Of a stretch of DNA of 64,000 nt, positions 1 to 8,887 are shown piece by piece. The stretch covers positions 1 through 64,000 of the forward strand of contig NZ_JACJQU010000019.1 in the NCBI RefSeq assembly GCF_014696825.1, given 5' to 3'. This DNA is from Anabaena sphaerica FACHB-251 (GTDB taxonomy: Bacteria; Cyanobacteriota; Cyanobacteriia; Cyanobacteriales; Nostocaceae). Within the stretch, counting starts at the first letter, position 1, and each line of letters opens with the position of its first letter. The notes under the pieces are model-generated. The model was not told where the DNA came from. It searched no databases and worked only from the letters and a program-made list of their open reading frames with translations. A program made the translations under genes and the position numbers.

Positions 1-97
1 GAACCACACTGATCCCTTCCCGAACTCAGAGGTGAAACGCCGCTGCGGCAACGATAGTCTGGGGGTTGCCCCACGCCAAAATAGCTCGATGCCAGGT
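1..97 (+). rRNA. rrf: 5S ribosomal RNA, 3' part (5' end outside window)
   Basis: The first ~97 bases match the 3' two thirds of a cyanobacterial 5S rRNA: the loop-B/C core CCCGAACTCAGAGGTGAAAC near base 20, then CGATAGT, and the closing strand ATGCCAGG near base 90. The 5' end lies left of the window. It is the last gene of an rRNA operon, since a strong terminator follows at once. The 3' boundary is estimated to within a few bases. Confidence 0.9.
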
Positions 98-108
98 TTA
101 TTTTTTTC

Positions 109-150
109 AAAAGCCTCCTCTATTGGTTTATTTAGAGGGGGCTTTTGTTT
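109..150 (+). terminator. rRNA operon terminator
   Basis: A 14-bp stem with a single G-U wobble (AAAAGCCTCCTCTA at 109-122 against TAGAGGGGGCTTTT at 133-146) encloses a 10-base loop and is followed by a T-rich tract. It directly follows 5S rRNA and has the form of an intrinsic terminator for the rRNA operon. Confidence 0.85.
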
Positions 151-276
151 TATTCATGTTTAAACTACATCTTTTAACTTCTGAATCTCACCTTTCATCA
201 TCACATCAATATGATATTGAGTTAGAATATGATATTGAGTTAGGTCGATGGGAGGTATTATCCTCCGCACCTCTCA

Positions 277-2490
277 GTTAATTAGAGTCGATGCCTTAAT
301 TACTTGAGGACACCTCTCGTTCAGAACCGTGCGTGCGACTTTAACCGCACACGGCTCCTAGTTTGACACCTACTAAGTCGGGTCTACCCCGCTGTTCGGA
401 CTCTCATCTGACCATGTATGGTCTGATGCTGGTGACATTCACGATGCAGAACCTCCAAGTTTAATGGCTTCCAATTGAGATGGTTGCCATCAATGTGGTG
501 TAGTTCGGCGATGTCGCCAGAAATGAACGATAAGTTGCAGTGTGTGCATTTATGATTCTGCTTCTTGAGAAGACGTGCCGTCGTACCATCATAATTAGCA
601 TTTTCTCGCTTTGACCAGTATACAAAGTCGCCGTCGTAGGGTGATTTATCTCCCCTTACTTTGACAAAGTTGCACGCAGACCAACTGACCGAAGGAAACG
701 CTATTTTTATAACCTTATTGGTTTGGTAGCGGTTGTATCTTCCCTGTTTACGAATGAATTTCCACGTCCAGTAGCGTGATGTCCACAGGTCATGTTTGCT
801 CATGTCGCAGAATTTATGGTAATTTCTCCACCCTCGAACAACCGAACCGCATTTATCGATTCTTTGCTCTAAGGTGAAACGACTATCTTTCATCACTTCT
901 TTAACTTTTGCCTTAATACCACTTGTGGCTTTTTGGCTCGGTGTCGAAATGAATTTACCATTGGGTTTTACACAGAAGTTCCACCCCAGGAAGTCGAAGC
1001 CATCGGTACTATGTACAACTTTGGTTTTGACTTCTTTGACTTTTAAACCTCTCGTTGCCAAGAAGCTATCAATGTGTTTTCTTAGGAGTTCTGGGTCGTC
1101 TTCTGGTTTTAAAACGAACACGACATCATCCGCATAACGGAATCCATTAATCGTGTCTACATATCTTCCTCCGTTTCTGACCTTTAGCCTTAATTCATGA
1201 CCAACATTTTCTAATCCGTGAAGGACTATGTTTGCTAATAATGGGCTGAAGACTCCACCTTGAGGCGTACCAGATTCTGACGAAGGAAACTCTCCTCTGA
1301 CTCCAGCTTTAATTGCCCGAAAAACTCCTTGTTTTGCTGCCTTTGGTAGTTGGACAGATTGCATTAGAAATTTGTGGTCAATCTTGTCAAAACATTTTTC
1401 AATATCCAATTCTAAAATTCTTTTACCTATCCCGTTACTACTAGAGTTTAGGTTATTGAATAATTGTCTCTGGACATCGTGACAACTTCTGCTTGGTCGA
1501 AACCCGTATGAATGGGCGTTGAACATGGCTTCTGCTGATGGTTCCAAGGCATATTTGATAAGACACTGATAGGCTCTATCGCTAATAGTTGGAATTCCTA
1601 ATCCTCTTTTTGTTCCGTCTGCTTTGGGGATATACACTCGCTTTAAAGGCTGGTGTTTCCATTGCTTCCAGTTTTTGACCAACACTTCAAATAGTGCCAA
1701 TCTTTGAGAGGCTTCGAGGGCTTTCTTTCCGTCCACCCCTGCGGTTTTCCGTCCAATGTTTAACTGTGTTACTTGCCTAATGGCTAGTAATTTAGCTGCT
1801 TTAGAGCTTAATAAAAGTTTCTGAAGCTTACGCACAAGGCGCACGTTTCCGTTCTTTTGAGCCTTAAATATTCTCACTTGTAGGCGAAACACGATTTTCC
1901 GTAGCTTACGCCAAGGAATCGATTTCCATTTATCAACTAGATTTAACTCCGTTGTCATAACATTCTCTACGCATTTTGAACATTAACTATGCAAACCGTA
2001 CCCAGTTGTCCGAAAGTCCTTACCTCTCGAATTTTCGAGTACATCTTACCAACTCTACCCGCTAACTTTTATTTAAGAAGTCCACAGCTTCAGGAATTAA
2101 CTCTCTGTAACTGGAGGTTGCAAGAGTTGTTTTATTCGTTCCTCAGTTTAGTTAGTTTGTAGTTTTAGGTTCTTTCATTTCGCCTACGATTCCCCAGAAT
2201 TGCATTTATCCAGATCATAATAATGCGGGTATTTTCACACTTGAAGTGTTATCTTGTGTCGTTATTCGACCTTGATTTTGGTCGTTCACGTTTAGACGCT
2301 TTTTACGAAAGTTCAACTAAATGTTTAACCATAACTACTTACCTACACAAGTTACCCCCATCTCAGGTTTGTTATTCTCGTCCTGTCCCCAGCTTCACTT
2401 TCAGAGTTAATTCTCTGTTCATGTGGGCAGTTTTGGCATCACGCTATTCCGAGCGGGTGAGACTTGTCAAATTTAAGTTCGACGCACTCA
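277..2490 (-). mobile_element. Group II intron, apparently full length
   Basis: A complete intron can be traced on the minus strand. The catalytic domain V hairpin is at 324-357: it begins GAGCCGTGTGCGG, contains the GTAAAG-like tetraloop region, and ends GCACGGTTC. A domain VI-like stem follows directly, with a bulged A, placing the 3' end near 277. The intron-encoded protein occupies domain IV. About 530 bases of structured RNA precede the ORF. The 5' end matches the GTGYG consensus at either 2487 or 2493. The intron sits just downstream of the rRNA terminator and antisense to it. An alternative domain VI further down (about 235-270) cannot be excluded, so the 3' end is uncertain by about 45 bases. 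Confidence 0.8.
384..1958 (-). CDS. ltrA: Group II intron reverse transcriptase/maturase
   Basis: This 524-residue multifunctional intron-encoded protein splices its host intron and copies it by target-primed reverse transcription. Reverse transcriptase motifs fill the first ~330 residues, with the catalytic YADD near 275. The thumb/maturase X domain follows (GWRNYHKFCD). A C-terminal HNH endonuclease has CTHC near 470, LHHIDGNH near 486 and a CHQH motif. All key residues are present and the frame is unbroken, so it could be active. RT, maturase and HNH in this order are typical of the chloroplast-like class of group II introns common in cyanobacteria. It lies wholly inside the intron RNA (domain IV). 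Confidence 0.93.
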   Translation of the reverse strand: MTTELNLVDKWKSIPWRKLRKIVFRLQVRIFKAQKNGNVRLVRKLQKLLLSSKAAKLLAIRQVTQLNIGRKTAGVDGKKALEASQRLALFEVLVKNWKQWKHQPLKRVYIPKADGTKRGLGIPTISDRAYQCLIKYALEPSAEAMFNAHSYGFRPSRSCHDVQRQLFNNLNSSSNGIGKRILELDIEKCFDKIDHKFLMQSVQLPKAAKQGVFRAIKAGVRGEFPSSESGTPQGGVFSPLLANIVLHGLENVGHELRLKVRNGGRYVDTINGFRYADDVVFVLKPEDDPELLRKHIDSFLATRGLKVKEVKTKVVHSTDGFDFLGWNFCVKPNGKFISTPSQKATSGIKAKVKEVMKDSRFTLEQRIDKCGSVVRGWRNYHKFCDMSKHDLWTSRYWTWKFIRKQGRYNRYQTNKVIKIAFPSVSWSACNFVKVRGDKSPYDGDFVYWSKRENANYDGTTARLLKKQNHKCTHCNLSFISGDIAELHHIDGNHLNWKPLNLEVLHRECHQHQTIHGQMRVRTAG

Positions 2491-2539
2491 CACTAAACTG
2501 AAGTTATCTTTACTATCTTTTAGAGCTTGCACTCAAGGC

Positions 2540-2800
2540 GGCGTAAAGACTCACATCCCCTAACCTTTACGGGTTAGTTTCGTGAAACGAACCGCACGAA
2601 CCGGACGTGCGCCTTACAATGCATCCGGCTCCCGACAATCTTAAGTATCCTTTTTGCTCATGTGAATATATTGGTGACAGGATTGATGCATTGCCATCAT
2701 ATTTTTGGGTTTCCAGTTATTGTGCTTGCCATCAATGTGATGGAGGTGTATATTTTCACCGTCTATGAACCGAATGTGACTTAAAGGAAAAGATTGCCGT
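2540..2800 (-). mobile_element. 3' remnant of a second group II intron
   Basis: Two independent parts of a different group II intron lie here on the minus strand. A canonical 34-base domain V is at 2598-2631 (GAGCCGGATGC on one side, GCACGTCCGGTTC on the other). Upstream of it, 2638 to about 2795, is the last ~50 codons of an intron protein ending in a stop: HLHHIDGKHNNWKPKN, then SCHQYIHMSKK, the HNH motif. A domain VI-like hairpin (CTAACC/GGTTAG) follows domain V. Everything 5' of the HNH end is missing. The intact intron begins only ~100 bases downstream, so the two are tandem or nested. The boundaries are approximate. Confidence 0.8.
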
Positions 2801-2884
2801 TTTTTAAAGGATAAGCTTGCCGAACCCTGTTACTTAAAGGATAAAGTGAGCGTTTTTAAAGCATAAAATGGCGCAGCGGTAACA
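2781..2884 (-). repeat. Array of four imperfect ~20-bp direct repeats
   Basis: On the plus strand TTAAAGG(A/C)(T/A)AA-type units start at 2781, 2804, 2834 and 2856. Read on the minus strand they align as (A/T)CGGCAA-CTT-TCCTTTAA. The array is bounded at 2884 by TGTTACC (minus strand). The spacing is 22-30 bases and is not a multiple of three. The form resembles the transposase-binding repeats at the end of Tn7-like elements, but the first unit overlaps the intron-protein remnant, so local duplication is an alternative. Confidence 0.4.
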
Positions 2885-2904
2885 AATACAGAGTCAAAAG
2901 ACAC

Positions 2905-3561
2905 TTACTGCTCAAGATAGAGTCTTACCTGCTTTAAAACCTCAATGACCTCGGTATACCACAATGAAGAGGGATGAAGCATAAATTTTCTCAGATTTTT
3001 CACAGTGGGAGTAATACCTTGTGCATGAATTACTGGAGCCAATTGCCGTACTTCTCGACAACCTTGCTCAATAGCTTGTAGATGACGAAATTTGCGGTAA
3101 TCTTTGTAGCGTAAAGAAATAGCATGGCATAAAGTAGGGCAATAGTGGTAGAAAGTTGCCAACCCAATACCAATTAAGGAATCATAACCTATCCAAACAT
3201 CATTATCTATGATGATGTCACCTTTACTGGGTAAGTTCATTAAGTTTGACATTGCTGATTCCCAAGCATGACCAAAAATGGGAAATGGGTAAGTGGAAAT
3301 ACCATCCAGTTTGTGATTAGCACCGTTCATGATGAATTTAACATGACTAGCGATCGCACAAAACTTACCGATAATTAAAGAATCATCACCATAGTTATAA
3401 AGAACGTTTTTTTCAAACTCCTCTGGGTTCGCTGGGTCATCATAATAAGTGTAGTCACCAATAATGATATTTGGTGATTTGACAAAATTTTTAATAAAGC
3501 AAACCCGATGATGTTCTGCTATTGGATAGGGATTTTTAGGATTTGGTCCACATTGTTCCAT
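2905..3561 (-). CDS. Chimeric ORF: Vat/CatB-type acetyltransferase N-terminus with unrelated C-terminus
   Basis: Residues 1-130 match the left-handed beta-helix (hexapeptide repeat) xenobiotic acetyltransferases of the Vat/CatB type: NPYPI start, GDYTYYDDP, IGKFCAIA, the catalytic-type His in NGANHKLDG (residue 83), YPFPIFG, and NDVWIGYDSLI. After residue 130 the expected hexapeptide turns and the NPAK-type tail are absent. They are replaced by 88 mostly helical residues (RYKDYRKFRHLQ, VIHAQGITPTVKNLRKFM). I read that tail as similar to the C-terminus of TnsD/TniQ-family transposition proteins, but this is recall, not a search. The trimeric active site is probably incomplete, so enzyme activity is doubtful. 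It starts 15 bases after the WD40 gene's stop and may be co-transcribed with it. Confidence 0.65.
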   Translation of the reverse strand: MEQCGPNPKNPYPIAEHHRVCFIKNFVKSPNIIIGDYTYYDDPANPEEFEKNVLYNYGDDSLIIGKFCAIASHVKFIMNGANHKLDGISTYPFPIFGHAWESAMSNLMNLPSKGDIIIDNDVWIGYDSLIGIGLATFYHYCPTLCHAISLRYKDYRKFRHLQAIEQGCREVRQLAPVIHAQGITPTVKNLRKFMLHPSSLWYTEVIEVLKQVRLYLEQ

Positions 3562-3576
3562 TAAATTCTCACTTTC

Positions 3577-5901
3577 CTATTTCATCACCTGCCAAATTTT
3601 AACCGTTTTATCCGAACTACCACTAGCGAGAATTTTACCATCGGCACTGAGAGAAATAGAATTTACTACCCCAGAATGTCCAGTCAGAGTTTGTAAAACT
3701 TCACCTGTAGAAATATCCCACATTTTAATAGTAGAGTCAGCACTACCACTACAGATAAATTCACAATTTGGACTCACAGCAATAGATTTCACTTTTTCTG
3801 TATGTCCATTTAAAGTTTTTAGCAATTTACCTGTACTTAACTGCCAAATTTTAATTGTAGAGTCAGCACTACCACTAAACAAATGTTCTCCATTTGAACT
3901 TATAGCTATTGATGTCACTTCACCTAAATGACCAGCAATAGTACGTAAAGGATCACCTGTGCAGGGGTTCCACAATCTAATTTTATGATCAGAACTGCCA
4001 CTAGCGAGAATTGTGCCGTCTGGACTTATGGCAACCGCGTAAACTGCTGATGAATGCCATAAAGTACAAATCCTCTCTCCTTTTTGTAAACTCCAAATTT
4101 TGATTTTATGACTACCACTAGCGAGAATTGCAGCATCTGGACTTATAGCCACTACATTAACAGGTTTTTGATGTCCTAAAAGTGTATGAATAAGTTTACC
4201 CGTTTTTAAATTCCATACCTTAACATTACCTTGTGGATGTTCGCAACTGCCAACAGCAAGAAAATTGCCATCAGGACTGACAGATACAGAAGAAATAGCA
4301 CCAGAATTGCCTGTAAAAGTGCGAATTAATTTACCAGTTTGCAGATTCCACATATTGATAGTTTTGTCTGCACAGCCACTAACTAAAACCTCATTATCAG
4401 GACTTATGGCTACAGAATAAACTTTACCAGAATGTCCGGTGAGAGTATGGTTAAGATTGAGCATTTCTAAACTGCGGTTGACTTTAAGAATTGCTATTTT
4501 TTCTAAAAGACTTTCCACATAAACAAGATTTTCACCATCACCAATTCCAGTAAAATATTCTTTTAATCTGCTGATATAAGTTTCATCTTCTAACTTCAAT
4601 GCTAATTGCATCGCTTGTAAAGGATGAATTACTTCTTTTGTGGATACTTGCCGCATTTCCAACCAAGTATCAATAGAGTAATCAACTTGTTCCTGGGACC
4701 AATCAGAATTAGGAACATGAGATAAACCTTGAGCTAATTGCAAAGCTAACTCTGGAATTCTAGAACGTCGCTCATTTTTCAAAGTTTGATAAACTTGTTT
4801 ATAACTATTAGCGATTAACTGTAATGATTGTAAATCTACCGCATCATTGAGTAAACTTGGTAGCAATTCTGGTAACAATGGATTTACATCATAATTAACC
4901 AAATAATAAACATCTGTCACCCAAGCAGTAACTAGACAGTGACAAGTAATTAAAACCTGGTAAAGATGCTCCCAATCATGATGACCAATGTGATATTCTA
5001 GAGATAACTGACTAACATCAATTCCCTGAGATTGCCATTTTTCTACCTTTTCTAAAATTTCCAAATTCAGGTTTCTTTCTCTACCTAAATTATTAATTAC
5101 TTCTAAATCTTCTCCTAGTGCTAAAAGTTGATTTTTAATCTTTCTCCATTCCCAAGCCCGATTTTTAGCAGACTCTTGTAAAATTTGCCGATAAGGTAAT
5201 CGAGCAATAGTTTTATAGTAATAATTCTCTTGTCCTAATCCCCAATAAGCAATACGGAAATTTAGATAATCTCCATCTTTTTCGGATTCTAAAATTAAAG
5301 TAGGTTGGGTTTTTAAACCACTAAATAAAGCTTTAATACTAGATTCACTATGAAACCGCTTACTATCCCAAGCACCAGCTAAAAACTCTATTGGTCTTTC
5401 TGGATGATGCAGAGAATAATTATTGTTAATAAACTCACGCAAACCCTCAGCCAATTTTGGCTCAATTTCCTCAGTAATTTTTGGATTATGAAAATCAAAT
5501 TTATCAAACTGTATTTGTGGTGCTGCCAGAAAAACTTTGAGTGGGACACGTTTACAGTTGGGAGAAGATTCTAAAATTTGTGAAGGATACAATCGCAAAG
5601 GCCAGCTATCCAGAATTTTATGTACTTCTGGTAACTTAATAGATGTTTCTCTCTCTTGATTAGCTATTTTTAATTGTGTTGCATGATGGTAAATAGCTAA
5701 TTGTTGTTGCTGGGTAAATTCAGTTTTAGTAATATCTAATCGTGTAACGTTATCTACAGTTTGAATAAAATCTTGAAATACTTCGGGAATTTGAGAAATT
5801 TGGTTTTTTGAGTTACCTTCTGTTTGCTTTTGGATGATATTTACCATCACGGGTGCAAACTCTAACACCAGTTGAATGAGTAAATTTAAGCCTGGTTGCA
5901 T
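3577..5901 (-). CDS. WD40 repeat protein with uncharacterised N-terminal region
   Basis: This 774-residue protein has two halves. Residues ~485-774 carry seven WD40 repeats (GHSGKVYSVAISPD, then KTINMW and so on; each ends KIW, KMW, RLW or VKVW), enough for one closed seven-bladed propeller. The first ~480 residues match no domain I can name. They start with a hydrophobic stretch (LIQLVLEFAPVMVNII) and contain FLAGAWDSKRFHSE and RIAYWGLGQENYYYK, which look like conserved family motifs. There is no visible P-loop, kinase or peptidase motif. WD40 proteins of this kind in filamentous cyanobacteria are usually scaffolds. Codon use matches the neighbours and no frameshift is seen. Confidence 0.85.
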   Translation of the reverse strand: MQPGLNLLIQLVLEFAPVMVNIIQKQTEGNSKNQISQIPEVFQDFIQTVDNVTRLDITKTEFTQQQQLAIYHHATQLKIANQERETSIKLPEVHKILDSWPLRLYPSQILESSPNCKRVPLKVFLAAPQIQFDKFDFHNPKITEEIEPKLAEGLREFINNNYSLHHPERPIEFLAGAWDSKRFHSESSIKALFSGLKTQPTLILESEKDGDYLNFRIAYWGLGQENYYYKTIARLPYRQILQESAKNRAWEWRKIKNQLLALGEDLEVINNLGRERNLNLEILEKVEKWQSQGIDVSQLSLEYHIGHHDWEHLYQVLITCHCLVTAWVTDVYYLVNYDVNPLLPELLPSLLNDAVDLQSLQLIANSYKQVYQTLKNERRSRIPELALQLAQGLSHVPNSDWSQEQVDYSIDTWLEMRQVSTKEVIHPLQAMQLALKLEDETYISRLKEYFTGIGDGENLVYVESLLEKIAILKVNRSLEMLNLNHTLTGHSGKVYSVAISPDNEVLVSGCADKTINMWNLQTGKLIRTFTGNSGAISSVSVSPDGNFLAVGSCEHPQGNVKVWNLKTGKLIHTLLGHQKPVNVVAISPDAAILASGSHKIKIWSLQKGERICTLWHSSAVYAVAISPDGTILASGSSDHKIRLWNPCTGDPLRTIAGHLGEVTSIAISSNGEHLFSGSADSTIKIWQLSTGKLLKTLNGHTEKVKSIAVSPNCEFICSGSADSTIKMWDISTGEVLQTLTGHSGVVNSISLSADGKILASGSSDKTVKIWQVMK

Positions 5902-6063
5902 AAGTAATTTCCTGTCAAATAACTTACATTAACTGCCTAATAAAAAGTTGAGTAATATTCTTTACCAACCTCTAATATTAATTGACAAAATAAATAGACA
6001 ATAACTATACTACTATCTTAAGGCATAGTTTTTGTTTATAAAAACAATAATAATACCAGAAAG

Positions 6064-6197
6064 GTAGGTTGGGTAGAACGCAGAGAAACCCAACAAACCC
6101 ATAATAAAGAATGTGATAGATAGGTAAGTTGAGTAAAATTTAGAGAAACCCAATAAATCCCTGAAAATGTTGGTTTGCGTTCCTTAACCCAACCTAC
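6064..6197. repeat. Inverted-repeat element (MITE-like) in intergenic region
   Basis: GTAGGTTGGGT at 6064 and ACCCAACCTAC ending at 6197 are perfect inverted ends. The arms continue imperfectly (AGAACGCAGAGAAACCCAAC against GTTGGTTTGCGTTCC). The repeat fills most of the 347-base gap between the WD40 gene and the secreted-protein gene. It resembles short palindromic repeats common in filamentous cyanobacteria. No coding region is seen in the gap. Confidence 0.6.
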
Positions 6198-6248
6198 ACA
6201 TTGTTAATTATTGTCTTAAATTCAAAATTAGTGGAAATTAGTTGAAAA

Positions 6249-6638
6249 TTAGAATTTAATTCCTAGCTGTCCATTAAACCCACGCACAGAATTATATCCA
6301 GCACCAATAAAAACGTGTTTAGTTGCGTTTGCTTGGACACCACCAGAGAAAGCCACACCCTTATCTTCTGAATATAAACCAACTCCAACATAAGGAGAAA
6401 TAACAGGTAAATTGATGAATTTTAAGATATCTACACCTGTAGCACCATCAGGGCCAGTTCCCACTTCAAAACCTAAACTCAAAGCTTTAGCACCCACAGC
6501 ATAAGTAACATCGCCATCTTTTCCCCCCACCGAAACCCAAGGTTGGGGGACAATTTGTGCTGATGCTTGACTGGGATTCAATAAAACAAACAAACCCAGT
6601 GATGTGATAAATGTTTTCATAAAAATTACTGCTTTCAT
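6249..6638 (-). CDS. Small secreted protein, unknown function
   Basis: The start at 6638 was chosen because a strong ribosome binding site (GGAGGAAG) lies just upstream of that ATG; an upstream in-frame start at 6662 has none. The 129-residue product begins with a signal peptide (MKTFITSLGLFVLLNPSQASA, cleavage after ASA). The mature part of ~100 residues is rich in Gly, Val and alternating polar/hydrophobic residues (VGVGLYSEDKGVAFSGGVQA, VFIGAGYNSVRG) and ends in Phe, the pattern of a small outer-membrane beta-barrel or barrel fragment. I do not recognise a named family. Confidence 0.7.
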   Translation of the reverse strand: MKAVIFMKTFITSLGLFVLLNPSQASAQIVPQPWVSVGGKDGDVTYAVGAKALSLGFEVGTGPDGATGVDILKFINLPVISPYVGVGLYSEDKGVAFSGGVQANATKHVFIGAGYNSVRGFNGQLGIKF

Positions 6639-6670
6639 TTCTTCCTCCTCACTATTTGCCACAATAACTC

Positions 6671-6783
6671 AGGACTTACGCAAAACAGAACGGAAGTAGG
6701 GGTAATTCATGTAGCTTGCTTGCCCGTTGCGGTATTACCCCTACGCAAGAATCAGGTTTTGAGTTCAATCTTGCGTAAGTCCT
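6671..6783. mobile_element. MITE, copy 1 of a 92-bp family (113 bp with inner insert)
   Basis: The terminal inverted repeats are AGGACTTACGCA and TGCGTAAGTCCT. The body is the reverse complement of the copy at 61150-61241, apart from ~21 extra bases in the central loop (GCTTGCTTGCCCGTTGCGG). ATAACT flanks it on both sides (6664-6669 and 6784-6789), with one extra base next to the left end, which suggests a 6-bp target duplication. No ORF is present. Confidence 0.75.
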
Positions 6784-6911
6784 ATAACTAATCATGACGT
6801 ATTTCACTTTACTTAAGTGCCTGGAATTGGAAAAGACGCAAAGCAAGAAACATCCCTTTGTGCGTCCTTTCGCGTTACTCTTGCGTAGCTCTGCGTTTAA
6901 AACTCCTGCAT

Positions 6912-8696
6912 CTACATCCTCTCCAACACATTAATTCCCAATAAATCTAATCCTAACTTCAGCGTTCTTGCTGTCAAATCACATAACATCAAACGCGAAG
7001 TTCTAATAGGTTCTTCAGATTTCAACACCGGACAATTTTCATAGAACTTGTTAAACTTATCGCTGAGATTATATAAATAATCACACAAACGATTTGGTAG
7101 TAAATCCTGTTCAACTTCACTAATCACTTCATCAAGTTGTAACAAATGCTTTGCTAAAGTTAATTCTGTATCTTCTCTGAGAATAATTTTGGCATCTGTT
7201 CCCAAATTTTCAAAATCAATATTCCCTTCTCGACTAATGCCTTGATTCCTTACATAAGCATATAGCATATAAGGTGCTGTATTTCCTTTGAGAGCAAGCA
7301 TCTTATCATAGCTAAAAACATAATTGCTAGTACGATTTTGGCTTAAGTCTGCATATTTCACAGCACTAATACCGACCACATCAGCAACATTATTAATAAA
7401 TTCTTCAGTCTCTTCTCTATCTTCTTCTGTTAATCTCGCTTCTAAATCTGCACGAGTGCGAGAAACTGCTTCATCTAATAAATCTCTTAACCGGACTGTA
7501 TCACCAGAACGAGTTTTGAATTTCTTCCCGTCATCTCCTAAAACCAAACCGAAGGGAACGTGAACTAATTCCACATCATCAGGAATCCAATCTGCTTTTT
7601 TTGCAACTTGCATAAATTGAGCAAAATGGTTTGCTTGTCCTGCGTCAGTTACGTAAATTATCCGCTTGGCTTGATCTTCTTGAATGCGGTAGCGGAGGGA
7701 TGCTAAATCTGTGGTTGCGTAGTTATAGCCACCATCTGATTTTTGGACAATTAAGGGTAAAGGTTCACCTTCTCTATTTGTAAAACCATCCAAGAAAACA
7801 CATTTTGCACCTTGGTTTTCTTCTAATAATCCAGCTTTTTCTAAATCTTCTACAACTTTTGGTAAGTAGCGATTATAAAATGATTCTCCTCTTTCTTCCA
7901 ATTCTATATCCAGCCGATCATAAATTTCCTGAAACTCTTTTCGAGAAGCTTGACAAATAAGAGTCCATGCGGCGGTTGTGAATGGCTCTTTTTCAGATTG
8001 TAAGTTTACCACTGCTTGTCGGGATCTTTCTCGAAACTCTTCATCATTATCAAATTTCTTTTTAGCTTCTCTATAGAACTCAACTAAGTCTCCTATATTT
8101 ATATCACCATGTAAATAATTGCCTAGAGAAGTTTCCATCAATCCAATGTCGGGATAAGTATCAACAAGATGAGTAATTAACATTCCAAATTGCGTACCCC
8201 AATCACCAACATGATTTAACCGCAATACGTCATGTCCACGAAATTCTAAAATCCGGGCTATGCAATCACCAATAATTGTAGAACGCAAGTGTCCGACGTG
8301 CATTTCTTTGGCAATATTCGGACTAGAAAAATCGACAATTTCTTTTTGCGGATTTTTCGCTGTGGGAACACCTAACCGGGGATCTGCTTTAATGGCGTTC
8401 AGTTGTGCTTCGAGGTAGGATGTTTGCAATTTTAAATTAATAAAACCAGGCCCAGCGATTTCTGGTGGGTCGCAAATATCAGATATATCTAGTTTTTCTA
8501 CAATAGCAGATGCGATCGCTCTCGGTTGCATTCCCAATTTCTTACTCAGGGATAAGGCCACGTTGGCTTGAAAATCACCAAATTTAGGATTACTCGCACT
8601 CACCAAAATCGGATCTACTCCGGTGTAGTCAGAACCAAAGGCAGCCACTAAAGCCTGTGCCAATTTGAGTTTAAGTTGTTCTTGTGTAGCGTTCAT
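6912..8696 (-). CDS. argS: Arginyl-tRNA synthetase
   Basis: This class I aminoacyl-tRNA synthetase charges tRNA-Arg in the cytoplasm. Features in order: N-terminal Arg-tRNA additional domain ([12 protein letters not shown]), the HIGH-equivalent motif HVGH near residue 135, the catalytic core with [10 protein letters not shown] and [12 protein letters not shown], a degenerate KMSKS loop ([13 protein letters not shown], normal for ArgRS), and an all-helical anticodon-binding domain ending [10 protein letters not shown]. The length of 594 residues is usual for cyanobacteria. I chose the ATG at 8696; an in-frame TTG lies two codons upstream. Highly conserved single-copy gene with no anomalies. 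Confidence 0.95.
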   Translation of the reverse strand: MNATQEQLKLKLAQALVAAFGSDYTGVDPILVSASNPKFGDFQANVALSLSKKLGMQPRAIASAIVEKLDISDICDPPEIAGPGFINLKLQTSYLEAQLNAIKADPRLGVPTAKNPQKEIVDFSSPNIAKEMHVGHLRSTIIGDCIARILEFRGHDVLRLNHVGDWGTQFGMLITHLVDTYPDIGLMETSLGNYLHGDINIGDLVEFYREAKKKFDNDEEFRERSRQAVVNLQSEKEPFTTAAWTLICQASRKEFQEIYDRLDIELEERGESFYNRYLPKVVEDLEKAGLLEENQGAKCVFLDGFTNREGEPLPLIVQKSDGGYNYATTDLASLRYRIQEDQAKRIIYVTDAGQANHFAQFMQVAKKADWIPDDVELVHVPFGLVLGDDGKKFKTRSGDTVRLRDLLDEAVSRTRADLEARLTEEDREETEEFINNVADVVGISAVKYADLSQNRTSNYVFSYDKMLALKGNTAPYMLYAYVRNQGISREGNIDFENLGTDAKIILREDTELTLAKHLLQLDEVISEVEQDLLPNRLCDYLYNLSDKFNKFYENCPVLKSEEPIRTSRLMLCDLTARTLKLGLDLLGINVLERM

Positions 8697-8887
8697 ATTC
8701 AAATTTTATTGGTGTCAAAGATGCTATGGGCGGCTTGAAGCTGGAATGTTCCCAAATGCTTGATTATTCTAGTACAGGTTGGCGTAAATAAACCAACCAT
8801 TCTCAATCGCTAAAAAGCTTACGACCTATGACTTTTGACTTTTGACTTTTGACTTCACGGCGGTACTAGCTTCTTAACTGTTAACTT

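Noticed and set aside
66-281. 71-codon plus-strand ORF over the 5S end and terminator
   Set aside because: It overlaps 5S rRNA, the terminator stem and the intron 3' end, and has no protein-like pattern.
2223-2501. 92-codon plus-strand ORF upstream of the maturase
   Set aside because: It lies antisense within the structured 5' RNA of the group II intron and its translation is not protein-like.
2781-2884. CRISPR array
   Set aside because: The repeats are imperfect, have variable short spacing and no spacers of constant length; no cas genes are near. No CRISPR array was seen elsewhere in the window either.
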